NCBI RefSeq assembly: GCF_000513955.1
Contig: NZ_KI911331.1
Coordinates: 146,763-210,762, forward strand
DNA from: Pseudoxanthomonas suwonensis J47
GTDB lineage: Bacteria > Pseudomonadota > Gammaproteobacteria > Xanthomonadales > Xanthomonadaceae
Direction: 5' to 3'
DNA: 64,000 bases
The number at the start of each line of letters is the position of its first letter. The stretch's first letter is position 1. The position numbers and the translations under genes were made by a program. The notes below the pieces were generated by a model, which was not told the DNA's origin, did not search any database, and saw nothing but the letters and a program-made list of their open reading frames with translations. Shown here in pieces: positions 1-10,220 of this stretch.

Positions 1-62
1 GGGGTCGGGGCAGCTGCAGAACACGAGATGGACCGGCATGCGCGGAAGTGTACCCGGCCCCC

Positions 63-91
63 CTTGAAAGTCCTCCGGGCCTACCCCATCT
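63..91 (+). promoter_or_regulatory. sigma-32 heat-shock promoter of groESL
   Basis: The -35 box CTTGAAA (63-69) and the -10 box CCCCATCT (84-91) are separated by 14 nt. Both match the heat-shock consensus (CTTGAAA, CCCCATNT) almost perfectly. Transcription would begin near position 97, leaving a leader of about 115 nt before groES. The role is inferred from consensus match and position. Confidence 0.85.
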
Positions 92-138
92 GCCACTTCA
101 ACCCCGGTCCCCGCACCGGGTTTCGCCCGCCCGCGGCG

Positions 139-165
139 CTGGCAGTCGCCCCCGACGAGTGCTAG
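139..165 (+). promoter_or_regulatory. CIRCE operator (HrcA site) in the groESL leader
   Basis: CTGGCAGTC (139-147), a 9-nt spacer, and GAGTGCTAG (157-165) form an inverted repeat with the exact 9-nt spacing of CIRCE (TTAGCACTC-N9-GAGTGCTAA). The right half is nearly canonical. The left half pairs at 7 of 9 positions. It lies in the transcribed leader downstream of the sigma-32 promoter, so HrcA repression is likely superimposed on sigma-32 activation. Confidence 0.75.
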
Positions 166-213
166 AGTGGCCGCCCTTTTTCCAACCCAGTCAATCACTT
201 GAGAGGGATTGAA

Positions 214-504
214 ATGAGCAACATCAAGCCGCTGTACGACCGCGTTGTCATCAAGCGTACCGAGGAAGAGAAGGTCTCCGCCGGTGGCATCGTGATCCCG
301 GATTCGGCCACCGAGAAGCCGATCAAGGGCCAGGTCATTGCGGTCGGCGAGGGCAAGGTGCTGGACAACGGCACCGTGCGTGCCCCGAAGGTCAAGGTCG
401 GCGACCAGGTCCTGTTCGGCAAGTACGCCGGCACCGAGGTCAAGCTCGACGGCACCGAGTACCTGGTGGTGAAGGAAGACGACATCTTCGCCGTGCTGGG
501 CTGA
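214..504 (+). CDS. groES: co-chaperonin GroES
   Basis: This 96-residue protein is the heptameric lid of the GroEL folding chamber in the cytoplasm. It opens with the typical [15 protein letters not shown] and contains the mobile-loop region ([15 protein letters not shown], about residues 24-38) that contacts GroEL. Length matches the family. The ATG at 214 is chosen because it gives the canonical N-terminus and follows a purine-rich GAGAGGG (201-207). An in-frame TTG at 199 would add five atypical residues. groEL follows 55 nt downstream with no terminator between, so the two form the usual operon under the sigma-32 promoter and CIRCE element upstream. Confidence 0.98.
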   Translation: MSNIKPLYDRVVIKRTEEEKVSAGGIVIPDSATEKPIKGQVIAVGEGKVLDNGTVRAPKVKVGDQVLFGKYAGTEVKLDGTEYLVVKEDDIFAVLG

Positions 505-547
505 GTGCCCGCCGTCCCCGTTTCCCGACTCCAACCAAATCAACTGA

Positions 548-2194
<1,647 letters not shown>

Positions 2195-2232
2195 GTCCTG
2201 CTGCAGCCAACCGCTGCATCCGCTGTACAGGA

Positions 2233-2262
2233 AACCCCGCCGCGAGGCGGGGTTTTCTTTTG
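2233..2262 (+). terminator. intrinsic terminator of groESL
   Basis: AACCCCGCC and GGCGGGGTT pair as a 9-bp stem (2233-2241 with 2246-2254) around a GCGA loop, followed by a T-rich run. This separates the chaperonin operon from the aroG leader. Confidence 0.92.
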
Positions 2263-2312
2263 CGTGTCGCCCGGCGCGCGGCCGCGTCCGGCCGCCGTTG
2301 CCGCTGAAACGG

Positions 2313-2341
2313 TTGCGCGGCCCGGAAGCGGCTGTTATCAA
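2313..2341 (+). promoter_or_regulatory. candidate promoter for the aroG leader transcript
   Basis: TTGCGC (2313-2318) and TATCAA (2336-2341) are spaced by 17 nt and resemble sigma-70 boxes. A start site would fall near 2348-2349, at or next to the GTG that opens the leader peptide, so the leader mRNA may have almost no 5' UTR. The assignment is by consensus only. Confidence 0.4.
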
Positions 2342-2348
2342 TGGCCCC

Positions 2349-2429
2349 GTGAACACGCCGCGCGCCAGCTTCTACTTCTGGTACTACTTTCCGAAGCCCA
2401 TGGCGGAGGAAGGGTTGCGCGCGTCCTGA
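2349..2429 (+). CDS. aromatic-rich leader peptide of the aroG attenuator
   Basis: A GTG-started 26-codon frame encodes a peptide with seven consecutive aromatic residues, FYFWYYF, at positions 8-14, ending RAS and TGA at 2427. Such a run of Phe, Tyr and Trp codons directly ahead of an intrinsic terminator and a DAHP synthase gene is the hallmark of transcription attenuation by ribosome stalling. The mixture implies sensing of all three charged aromatic tRNAs rather than one. TGGCGG (2401-2406), just past the aromatic codons, is complementary to CCGCCA (2460-2465) in the left arm of the terminator and could form an antiterminator. No clear Shine-Dalgarno precedes the GTG. An in-frame TTG at 2313 is an alternative start. 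Confidence 0.75.
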   Translation: MNTPRASFYFWYYFPKPMAEEGLRAS

Positions 2430-2456
2430 AGTTCGAACAGACACGACACACCCCGG

Positions 2457-2486
2457 AAGCCGCCAGAGACCCTGGCGGCTTTTTTG
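2457..2486 (+). terminator. attenuator terminator upstream of aroG
   Basis: AAGCCGCCAG (2457-2466) pairs with CTGGCGGCTT (2472-2481) around a 5-nt loop and is followed by a run of six T. It lies 27 nt after the leader-peptide stop and about 45 nt before aroG, the geometry of a leader-peptide attenuator. Confidence 0.85.
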
Positions 2487-2530
2487 TCGCCACCTCCGGC
2501 GGGATCGACCGACATCCCAGGAGCACCCAG

Positions 2531-3607
2531 ATGGCACCCCACACCGACGACCTGCGCATCCGCCGCATCGATACGCTGGTTTCCCCGGCCCGGCTGATCG
2601 CCGAGCTGCCCTGCACCGAAGAGGCGTCGCAGACCGTCGCCGACGCGCGCCGCGCCCTGCACCGCATCCTGCACGGGCAGGACGACCGCCTGGCGGTGGT
2701 GATCGGGCCGTGCTCGATCCACGACCCGGCCGCGGCGATGGAATACGCGCAGCGGCTGCGCCCGCTGCGCGACAGCCTCGGCGACGCGCTGGAGATCGTG
2801 ATGCGCGTGTACTTCGAGAAGCCGCGCACCACGGTCGGCTGGAAGGGCCTGATCAACGACCCGGACCTGGACGGCAGCTTCAACATCAACAAGGGCCTGC
2901 GCCTGGCGCGCGGGCTGCTGCGCGACATCAACCTGCTCGGCCTGCCGGCCGGCTGCGAGTACCTGGACACGATCTCCCCGCAGTACATCGCCGACCTGGT
3001 CGCCTGGGGCGCGATCGGCGCGCGCACTACCGAGAGCCAGATCCACCGCGAGATGGCCTCCGGCCTGTCCTGCCCGGTGGGCTTCAAGAACGGCACCGAC
3101 GGCAACGTGCGCATCGCCGCCGATGCGGTGATGGCGGCCTCGCAGCCGCACCATTTCCTGGCCGTGACCAAGGATGGCCATTCGGCGATCGCGGCCACCG
3201 CCGGCAACCCGGACGGACATGTGATCCTGCGCGGCGGCAAGGCGCCGAACTACGACGCCGACAGCGTGCAGGCCGCCGCCGAGGTGCTGGCCAAGGCCGG
3301 CCTGCCGGCGCGGATCATGATCGACGCCAGCCACGCCAACAGCGGCAAGAACCCGGACAACCAGCCGGCGGTGGTCGAGGCGATCGCCCGCCAGGTGGAA
3401 GGTGGCGACGGACGGATCATCGGCGTGATGGTGGAAAGCCACCTGGTCGGTGGCCGCCAGGACCTGGTCGACGGCCGCGCCCCCACCTACGGCCAGAGCA
3501 TCACCGACGGCTGCCTGGACTGGGGGCGTTCGGTCGGCGTGCTGGAGCGGCTGGCGGAGTCGGTGCGTACGCGCCGCGCGCTCGCCCGGGAAAGCGCCGC
3601 GGCCTGA
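2531..3607 (+). CDS. aroG: 3-deoxy-7-phosphoheptulonate (DAHP) synthase, class I
   Basis: The 358-residue enzyme condenses phosphoenolpyruvate with erythrose 4-phosphate, the entry step of the shikimate pathway. Family motifs visible are VVIGPCSIHDP (about residue 57) and the phosphate/PEP-binding stretch KPRTTVGWKGLINDP (about residue 97), and length matches the E. coli AroF/G/H family. The ATG at 2531 is chosen because it gives the family-typical N-terminus. Longer in-frame starts would run through the attenuator hairpin. Which feedback isoform this is (Phe, Tyr or Trp sensitive) cannot be read by eye, so the symbol is used in the generic sense. Expression is predicted to be controlled by the FYFWYYF leader and terminator immediately upstream. 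Confidence 0.93.
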   Translation: MAPHTDDLRIRRIDTLVSPARLIAELPCTEEASQTVADARRALHRILHGQDDRLAVVIGPCSIHDPAAAMEYAQRLRPLRDSLGDALEIVMRVYFEKPRTTVGWKGLINDPDLDGSFNINKGLRLARGLLRDINLLGLPAGCEYLDTISPQYIADLVAWGAIGARTTESQIHREMASGLSCPVGFKNGTDGNVRIAADAVMAASQPHHFLAVTKDGHSAIAATAGNPDGHVILRGGKAPNYDADSVQAAAEVLAKAGLPARIMIDASHANSGKNPDNQPAVVEAIARQVEGGDGRIIGVMVESHLVGGRQDLVDGRAPTYGQSITDGCLDWGRSVGVLERLAESVRTRRALARESAAA

Positions 3608-3676
3608 CGGCAGTGGGCACTCGCGCGGGCAGCGGGCTGCCTTGCGCACGTGGCCGCTTCAGGCATGCTGCACGCC

Positions 3677-5905
3677 ATGGACACGCTGCAACGGGCGAAG
3701 GCATGGAGCCGCGATGGATGGCGTCGCGGGATCACCTGGTGGCTTCGACGCCCGCGCTGGCTGCGCCGCGCGCTGTGGACCATCGTGCTGGCCTGGGGCG
3801 GTTACCTGGTGCTGGGCAACCTGCTGCTCAACACCCTGCTGCATCCGCTGGCCAATCGCCGGCCTGACGCGTTCCAGGCGCAGTGGGGCCTGGCGCATAC
3901 GCTGTTCCCCGGCCACGTATCGGCGCGGCAGGTCCGCCTGCAGGGACAGGTGCGCGATCTTGCCTGGGACGTGCAGGCCGACCATGTGACGGGTCGCATC
4001 GCGTTGTGGCCTCTGCTGCGCCGCGAGCTGCGCGTGCCCTCGGTGGTGGCCGGCAATGTCGGCGGCGGCGTGCGCCACGTCGACCGCGCGCGACCCGCGC
4101 CGGCACCGCGCGCCGGTGGCTGGACCCTGCTGTTCGAGCGCATCGCCAGCGACAGCGTGCGCGAAGGCCACTACGACGGCCTGGTGCTGGAAGGCAACGG
4201 CACCGCGACCTTCGGCTTCGCCAAGCAGCTGCGCGGCGGGCCGATGCAGGTGTTCGACTCGACCGTGCATTTCGATGGCGCGCGGGTGCGCTCCGGCGCG
4301 AACACCCTGCTCGATGGCGCGACCCTTGATGGCGCGTTCTCGATCGCACGACATACGCACGCCGAAGCCTCCGGGCTGCGCACCCTGCTGCTGACCGACG
4401 GCACGCTGAGCCTCGATGCCGAAGGCGCTTCGCTGCGCGGCTACGTGGATCCGGACGGGCAGTTCCGCGTCGGTCTGGCCCCCGGCGGCGGGCGCCTGCA
4501 GGGGCGCCTGGTGATCGATGACGGCGTGCTGCAGCCCGGCGGCCGGCTGGTGTGGACCGCGCCGATGCGGGGTACCGGCGTGGCCGGCGACGTGCTGGAC
4601 GACACCCTGAGCGTGGCAGTGCAGGTGGACGACGACATCGGCCTGCGCCTGCAGGTGCCCGGCCGCGACGGCGGCCCGCTCGACCTCGATGCCGAGCTGC
4701 GCCTGCAGGGGCGCCAGCTGCCGGTACAGGGTGCGCTGGCCGAGCTGCTGCCGCGCGCCTCCGGGCATGTCGCCGGGCGCTGGCACTTCCCCTCGCTGGG
4801 CTGGGTGGCACCGCTGTTCAACGCGCCGCCGTGGTTCGCGCTGGAAGGCGCCGGCGAACTGCGCGCGGACCTGCGCGTGGAGGGTGGCCAGGTCGCGCCG
4901 GGCAGCCATGTCGAGTTGCCGGAAGTGGATGCGGTGGCCACGGTGATGGGCACCGTCGTCAGCGGCCGCGGGCGCGTGCGCGCGGAGCTGGGCAATGGCG
5001 ACGCCGGCACGCTGCAGACACGGCTGGAGGCGGCGCTGGACGGCTACGCGATCGCCGCCGCCGACGCGCCGCAGGCGCCGTTCGCGCGCGGCGACAACCT
5101 GCGGCTGGACGTGATCGTCGACGGCATGCCCGCACGCGGCGAAGGCCTCGCGGCGACGACGGCGCGGCTGCGCTTCAGCGATGCGGTCGTACCGGACCTG
5201 CGCGTGTACAACCGCTTCCTCTCCGGGCAGATGCGCATCGACGGCGGCCAGGGCAGCGCCAGCGCCGACCTGCGGCTCGACGGCCGCGGCAACCTCGGCC
5301 ATGGCCAGGCCAGCGTGCAGGGCAGGGGCGCGCGGATGTCGTTCGCCGGCCGCCAGCTGCGCGGCGACCTCGGCATCGACGCGCACCTCCGCCGCGCCGA
5401 CCTGGAGCAGCGCCGCTTCGATCTCGACGGCAGCAAGGTGCGGCTGCGCGACGTCAGCTTCCGCGACGCCGCCGGCCGCTCCCGCCAGGGCTGGTGGGCG
5501 GACGTGGACCTGCCCGAGGCGCGGATCGTCCTGCCCGCCGCCGCTCCGGCGCTGGTGCACGGGCGGGTTGGCGTCCAAGCGCGCGACGCCGGCTTCCTGC
5601 TCGACCTGTTCGGCGACGCCGACCGCCCGCGCTGGATGGAACGACTGGTCGATTCCGGCAAGGCCCGGGCCGAGGGCCGGGTGCGCTGGCAGGGCGACAC
5701 GCTGGTCCTGGACGGCGTGCATGCGCGCAACGACCGCTACGACGTCCACGCGCGGTTGAAACTGTCCGGCGGCCAGCGCCGGGGCCAGCTGCTGGCCAGC
5801 ATGGGGCCGCTTACGGCCGGACTGGACCTCCAGGGCGAGCGCCACCAGTGGCACCTGTTGCGCGCGCGGGAGTGGTTCGAGGCGCAGCCGGCGCTGCTGC
5901 ACTGA
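3677..5905 (+). CDS. large single-pass envelope protein, AsmA/YdbH-like in architecture
   Basis: I do not recognise a characterised family. The 742-residue product begins with a very Trp/Arg-rich cytoplasmic segment (WWLRRPRWLRR, about residues 21-31), followed by one hydrophobic helix (about 32-55). It continues as roughly 680 residues of periplasmic sequence with alternating beta-strand-like runs and many LRLDG/LDLDAE-type repeats. A short anchor plus a long beta-rich periplasmic body resembles the AsmA, TamB and YdbH group of inner-to-outer membrane bridging proteins, but no signature motif was confirmed. The ATG at 3677 starts just before the basic segment. An in-frame ATG at 3665 is possible. 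It stands alone between aroG and glnE. Confidence 0.75.
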   Translation: MDTLQRAKAWSRDGWRRGITWWLRRPRWLRRALWTIVLAWGGYLVLGNLLLNTLLHPLANRRPDAFQAQWGLAHTLFPGHVSARQVRLQGQVRDLAWDVQADHVTGRIALWPLLRRELRVPSVVAGNVGGGVRHVDRARPAPAPRAGGWTLLFERIASDSVREGHYDGLVLEGNGTATFGFAKQLRGGPMQVFDSTVHFDGARVRSGANTLLDGATLDGAFSIARHTHAEASGLRTLLLTDGTLSLDAEGASLRGYVDPDGQFRVGLAPGGGRLQGRLVIDDGVLQPGGRLVWTAPMRGTGVAGDVLDDTLSVAVQVDDDIGLRLQVPGRDGGPLDLDAELRLQGRQLPVQGALAELLPRASGHVAGRWHFPSLGWVAPLFNAPPWFALEGAGELRADLRVEGGQVAPGSHVELPEVDAVATVMGTVVSGRGRVRAELGNGDAGTLQTRLEAALDGYAIAAADAPQAPFARGDNLRLDVIVDGMPARGEGLAATTARLRFSDAVVPDLRVYNRFLSGQMRIDGGQGSASADLRLDGRGNLGHGQASVQGRGARMSFAGRQLRGDLGIDAHLRRADLEQRRFDLDGSKVRLRDVSFRDAAGRSRQGWWADVDLPEARIVLPAAAPALVHGRVGVQARDAGFLLDLFGDADRPRWMERLVDSGKARAEGRVRWQGDTLVLDGVHARNDRYDVHARLKLSGGQRRGQLLASMGPLTAGLDLQGERHQWHLLRAREWFEAQPALLH

Positions 5906-6250
5906 GCGGGCAGCCCGGTGCCGGCTCGGAGCGCTCGTGCGATGGTTTCATCTGATACCGGTGTCATCCTGCAGGTTTCCCCTATTCAGTAAATTTCCCA
6001 GTAAAAACAGGAAATTGAACCTGCCGGTGCTGTTTTGCAGTGCAGCGTGCAAAGCCCCTAACGTCTCCTTCACGATGGCCCCGCATCCCGACGTGGGGGA
6101 GGGAGCAGGCCCGCTGGCAGTTCGCTGCAAGCGGGCTTTTTTTATCTCCGGACCGGACACCCGGTGGCATTGCCGCGACCTGCGCCGCGTGGACAAGCCG
6201 GCGTGCGCACGCGACCGGACGCGCCCGCGACGCATGCCACAATCGCGGCG
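5906..6250. other. 345-bp intergenic region, locally A+T-rich
   Basis: No convincing protein-coding gene is seen between the envelope protein gene and glnE. The stretch 5975-6050 is conspicuously poorer in G+C than its surroundings. TTGCAG (6035-6040) and TAACGT (6059-6064) are a weak promoter-like pair. A strong intrinsic terminator follows at 6109-6143. A short non-coding transcript of about 75 nt is possible but unproven. Confidence 0.5.
6109..6143 (+). terminator. intrinsic terminator upstream of glnE
   Basis: GCCCGCTGGCAG (6109-6120) pairs with CTGCAAGCGGGC (6125-6136) around a TTCG tetraloop with one internal mismatch, followed by seven T. It may end transcription of the upstream gene or of a small RNA. 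Confidence 0.88.
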
Positions 6251-9091
6251 ATGACGACTTCCGCCGCTTCCCCCTCTCCTGCCGCTGCCACTGATCGTGA
6301 CGCACTGCGCGAACGCATCGGCGCGCGCGCCCTGGCCACGCTGCGCGGCGCCTCGCCGCGGCACGCGGCCCTGCTCGAGGACGCAGGCCTGTGCGAGCGG
6401 GTGCAGCGGGTGGCGCTGGCCAGCGACTTCGCGATCGAAACCCTGCGCCGGCAGCCGGCCCTGCTCGAACACTTGGCCGCCGCCGATCCGGCGCCGTTGC
6501 CGGCGCCGGTGCTGGATCCGGAACAGCCGACGGCCTGGCCGACGCAGCTGCGCCTGTACCGCACGGCCTGTTCGACCCGGCTGGTGTGGCGCGACGTGCT
6601 CGGCCTCGACGACGTCGAGGCCACGCTGGCCGGCAGCACGCGCCTGGCCGAGGAGTGCCTGCAGCTGGGCCTGGACGCGGTGGAGCGCGAATTCGCCGGG
6701 CGCCATGGCGTGGTCCGCAGCCCCGACGGCGCGGTGCAGCGGCTGGTCGTGTTCGGGCTGGGCAAGCTCGGCGGCGGCGAGCTGAACTTCTCCTCCGACG
6801 TCGACCTGGTCTACGCCTACCCGCAGGACGGCGAATCCGACGGCCGTCGCGCGCTGGCCGCGGAAGACTACTTCGCACGGCTGGGCCAGCGCCTGGCCAA
6901 GCTGCTGGACGAGACCACCGCCGACGGTTTCTGCCACCGCGTCGACCTGCGCCTGCGCCCGTTCGGCAGTGCCGGCCGGGTGGCCTGGTCGTTCGCGGCG
7001 ATGGACGGCTACTTCCAGCGCGAAGGCCGCGACTGGGAACGCTACGCCTGGCTCAAGGCGCGCACCGTCGCCGGCGACATCGCCGCCGGCGAGGCCTGGC
7101 TGGAGACGCTGCGTCCGTTCGTCTACCGCCGCTACCTTGACTACACCGCGCTGGACGGCCTGCGCACGATGAAGGCGGCGATCGTCGCGGAGATGCAGCG
7201 CCGCGACATGGCCGAAGACCTCAAGCGCGGCCCCGGCGGGATCCGCGAGATCGAATTCCTGGTGCAGTCGCTGCAGCTGATCCGCGGCGGCCGCGAGCCG
7301 GAGCTGCGCGGGCGCAGCCTGCTGCCGGCGCTGCAGGCGCTGGTGGCTGGCGGCCAGATCGCCCCGGACCACGGTGCCATGCTGGCCGACGCCTACCGGT
7401 TCCTGCGCCGGCTGGAGAACCGCGTGCAGATGCTGCGCGACGCCCAGACCCACGCGCTGCCGGAGTCGGCGGAGGACCGCGAACGCCTTGCCCTGGCGCT
7501 GGACCGCGACAGCTGGGAAGCGCTGCACGCCGAACTGGCGCAGTGGCGGACGCAGGTATCGGCCGAGTTCGAGGCGCTGCTGGTGCCGCGCCGCGGCACC
7601 GCCGCGCCCGACGCGCTGGAAAGCTACTGGCGCGCGCTGCCCGACGGGGCCGGCGCCGACACCCTGGCTGCCGCCGGTTTCGCCGATGCCGAAGGCGCCG
7701 ACGCGGCGCTGCGCGACTTCGCCCGCAGCGGCGGCGTGCGCGCACTGTCCGATGCCGCCCGCGCGCGCCTGGACCGGGTGGTGCCGGCGCTGCTGGGCGC
7801 GGCGGCCGGTTCGGCGCAACCCGAAGCCGCGTTGCGGCGCCTGCTTGGGGTGCTGCAGGCGATCCTGCGCCGCGCCAGCTACCTGGCCCTGCTCGACGAA
7901 CAGCCCAGCGCGCTGGCGCGTCTGGTCGACGTGCTGGCGCGCAGCGCGCTGCTGGCCGAGCGCATCGCCAACTACCCGCTGCTGCTGGACGAACTGCTCG
8001 ACGCGCGCGTGGCCGGGCCGATGCCCGACGCCGACGCGATGCACGCCGCCTGCGCCGCCGCCGCGCAGGACGAGGATCCCGAAGTCGCGCTGCGCTCGCT
8101 CAACGAGGTGCGCCAGGCGTTGAGCTTCCGCATCGCCCTGGCCACGCTGGACCGTCGCCAGCCGGCCGAGGACTGCGCGCGCCGGCTGGCGGCGCTGGCC
8201 GACGCGGTGGTCGTGCAGGTGCTGCGCATGGCCGAGTCCGAGGTGCGGGCCGCGCACGGCGAGCTGCCGGGCGGACGCTTCGCGGTGATCGGCTATGGCA
8301 GCCTCGGCGGTCGCGAGCTGGGCTTCGGGTCGGACCTGGACCTGGTATTCCTCTACGACGCCGATCCGACCGCAGTCTCCACCGGCGCGCGCGCGCTGGA
8401 AGCCTCGCGCTGGTACACGCGCTTGGCGCAGAAGGTCGTTGCTTTGCTCGGCGCGGTAACCAGCGCAGGGCGCCTGTACGAAACCGACATGCGCCTGCGC
8501 CCGGACGGCGGCAAGAGCCTGCTGGTGTCCTCGCTGGCCAGCTACTCCGAATACCAGCAGCAGCGTGCCTGGACCTGGGAACACCAGGCGCTGGTGCGGG
8601 CGCGCCCGGTCGCCGGCGAGGCTTCGCTGCTGGTCGACTTCGAACAGGTGCGTGCGCAGACCCTCGGCCGCGCCCGCGATGTCGCCGCACTGGCCGCCGA
8701 TGTCGGGCAGATGCGGCAGCGCATGCGCGCCGAGCTGGACCGCAGCGATGCGGGGCGCTTCGACCTCAAGCAGGGCGCCGGTGGCCTGGTCGACCTGGAA
8801 TTCCTGTTGCAGTTCGGCGTGCTCGCCCGTTCGGCGCAGGTGCCGGCGTTGCTGGAGCCGCGCGACAGCCCCGGCCTGCTGCAGGCGCTGGGCGACTGCG
8901 GCTGGCTTGAAGCAGGGGAGATGGAGGCGCTGCACCAGGCCCACCAGGTGCTGCTCGAAGCCGGCCTGGCCTGCACCCTCGACCGCCGTCCGCGCCTGAC
9001 CGCCGAAACCGACGCGATCGCCGGAGCGCGCGCCGCGATCACCCGGGCGGTGGCGGCGCACGGGCTGGCGTTCGATCCGCCCGCGGCGTAG
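6251..9091 (+). CDS. glnE: bifunctional glutamine synthetase adenylyltransferase / adenylyl-removing enzyme
   Basis: This 946-residue cytosolic enzyme adds AMP to and removes AMP from glutamine synthetase according to nitrogen status. It carries two nucleotidyltransferase domains, each with its GS-x-D-x-D metal motif: [12 protein letters not shown] near residue 180 (the N-terminal, deadenylylating half) and [12 protein letters not shown] near residue 690 (the C-terminal, adenylylating half). Length is that of E. coli GlnE. The ATG at 6251 is preferred because the frame upstream crosses the terminator region and lacks family similarity. The gene appears monocistronic. gdhA, another nitrogen gene, is in the same window but far away. 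Confidence 0.97.
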   Translation: MTTSAASPSPAAATDRDALRERIGARALATLRGASPRHAALLEDAGLCERVQRVALASDFAIETLRRQPALLEHLAAADPAPLPAPVLDPEQPTAWPTQLRLYRTACSTRLVWRDVLGLDDVEATLAGSTRLAEECLQLGLDAVEREFAGRHGVVRSPDGAVQRLVVFGLGKLGGGELNFSSDVDLVYAYPQDGESDGRRALAAEDYFARLGQRLAKLLDETTADGFCHRVDLRLRPFGSAGRVAWSFAAMDGYFQREGRDWERYAWLKARTVAGDIAAGEAWLETLRPFVYRRYLDYTALDGLRTMKAAIVAEMQRRDMAEDLKRGPGGIREIEFLVQSLQLIRGGREPELRGRSLLPALQALVAGGQIAPDHGAMLADAYRFLRRLENRVQMLRDAQTHALPESAEDRERLALALDRDSWEALHAELAQWRTQVSAEFEALLVPRRGTAAPDALESYWRALPDGAGADTLAAAGFADAEGADAALRDFARSGGVRALSDAARARLDRVVPALLGAAAGSAQPEAALRRLLGVLQAILRRASYLALLDEQPSALARLVDVLARSALLAERIANYPLLLDELLDARVAGPMPDADAMHAACAAAAQDEDPEVALRSLNEVRQALSFRIALATLDRRQPAEDCARRLAALADAVVVQVLRMAESEVRAAHGELPGGRFAVIGYGSLGGRELGFGSDLDLVFLYDADPTAVSTGARALEASRWYTRLAQKVVALLGAVTSAGRLYETDMRLRPDGGKSLLVSSLASYSEYQQQRAWTWEHQALVRARPVAGEASLLVDFEQVRAQTLGRARDVAALAADVGQMRQRMRAELDRSDAGRFDLKQGAGGLVDLEFLLQFGVLARSAQVPALLEPRDSPGLLQALGDCGWLEAGEMEALHQAHQVLLEAGLACTLDRRPRLTAETDAIAGARAAITRAVAAHGLAFDPPAA

Positions 9092-9134
9092 CGCAGCGCG
9101 GCGCGTACGCGTCGCCCAGCGCCGGTGCAAGCGG

Positions 9135-10100
9135 CTACAGCGACAGCCGCTCGCGCACGATTGCGGCCACCCGCGCGGTCTCGCGCAGCGGCACCGCCGG
9201 GAACGGCGTGGCGGCGGCGTTGAACGGACGCACCCGGCCGCGCTCCAGCAGCGAGCGCAGGAACACGCCGATCCGTCCGTCCGCGCAGCCGGCCTCCAGC
9301 ACGTGCACCGGCGCGCGGGTCGCGCAGGCCTCGGACACCATGTTCACCGAGTCGGGCGTGCACACCAGTTCGTCGGCGCAGGCGAGCATGCCGGGGTAGG
9401 GATTGGCGCCGCTGCCGTCCCACAGCAGGCCGGGCAGGCCGCGCAGGCCGTTGCGCAGCGCGTCCATCGCGGCGGCCGGCGTGCGCCGCGACACCGTGGC
9501 CAGCAGGCTGCCGCCTTCGGCGGACACGCGCTGGCGCAGCGCATCGAGCAGGTCCGGCAGCGCTTCGACCTTCCATGGCGCGTGGCGGGTCGGGCCGCCG
9601 ACGAGCAGGACGATGCGTGGCCGCTGCAGCCGCTGCAGCGCCGGATAGCGTGCCGCCGCGGTGGCCAGCCAGTCTTCGTCGACGGGGTTGAGGCTGCCGA
9701 GCACGGACACTACATTTTCGCCGCGCAGGCCGTCGTGCCCGGGTGCGACGACGACGTCCCAGTGGCGGGTGTCGATGCGCGGGTCGAGGATCTGGACCAC
9801 GCGCGCGCCGCGTCCCCGCAGCAACCGCGTCGCCAGCGCGCCCTGGCGGCCGCAGCCGATCGCCAGTGCGGGCGGGTGCGCCAGGTCCGCGGCGAAGTCC
9901 GGGCCGAACGCATGCGTCGCGCCCGGCAGCAGCCGTGGCGCCACCCAGCGCCACGGCGCCTGCGGGAACAGCGCCGGCGCATGCGGAGCGGCGGAGTGCA
10001 GCGCGCGCGCGAGCGCTTCGGCCTGGCGCAGGTTGCCGGCGTTGCCGTCGGTCAACACCCAGGTGCCGCCATCCGTCGCGGGTCGTTGCGAAAACGACAT
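9135..10100 (-). CDS. ELM1/GtrOC1-family putative glycosyltransferase-like protein
   Basis: The 321-residue protein matches the family once called DUF1022 (mitochondrial fission ELM1). Features include the N-terminal VLTDGNAGNLRQAEALA, a central AIGCGRQGA and VVAPGHDGL, and the LLVGGPTRHAPW segment near residue 170. The fold is thought to be GT-B-like, so a role in envelope sugar transfer is often suggested, but no substrate is established. Start and stop are clear, and no N-terminal signal is seen. It converges with glnE (43-nt gap) and diverges from the nitroreductase gene at 10221. Confidence 0.85.
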   Translation of the reverse strand: MSFSQRPATDGGTWVLTDGNAGNLRQAEALARALHSAAPHAPALFPQAPWRWVAPRLLPGATHAFGPDFAADLAHPPALAIGCGRQGALATRLLRGRGARVVQILDPRIDTRHWDVVVAPGHDGLRGENVVSVLGSLNPVDEDWLATAAARYPALQRLQRPRIVLLVGGPTRHAPWKVEALPDLLDALRQRVSAEGGSLLATVSRRTPAAAMDALRNGLRGLPGLLWDGSGANPYPGMLACADELVCTPDSVNMVSEACATRAPVHVLEAGCADGRIGVFLRSLLERGRVRPFNAAATPFPAVPLRETARVAAIVRERLSL

Positions 10101-10220
10101 TGATTCGTTCCGTACTGATCTGGCGCCGACTGCTGCTGCAACAGCCTACACTGTGGCAAGCCTTGGGGAGGGCCAACGATGGCCCGAAGCCTGCCCGCAG
10201 AAACTGATAGAAGGACCACC

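Noticed and set aside
2264..2530. N-terminal extension of aroG
   Set aside because: The extended frame crosses the leader peptide and attenuator hairpin. The family-typical protein starts at 2531.
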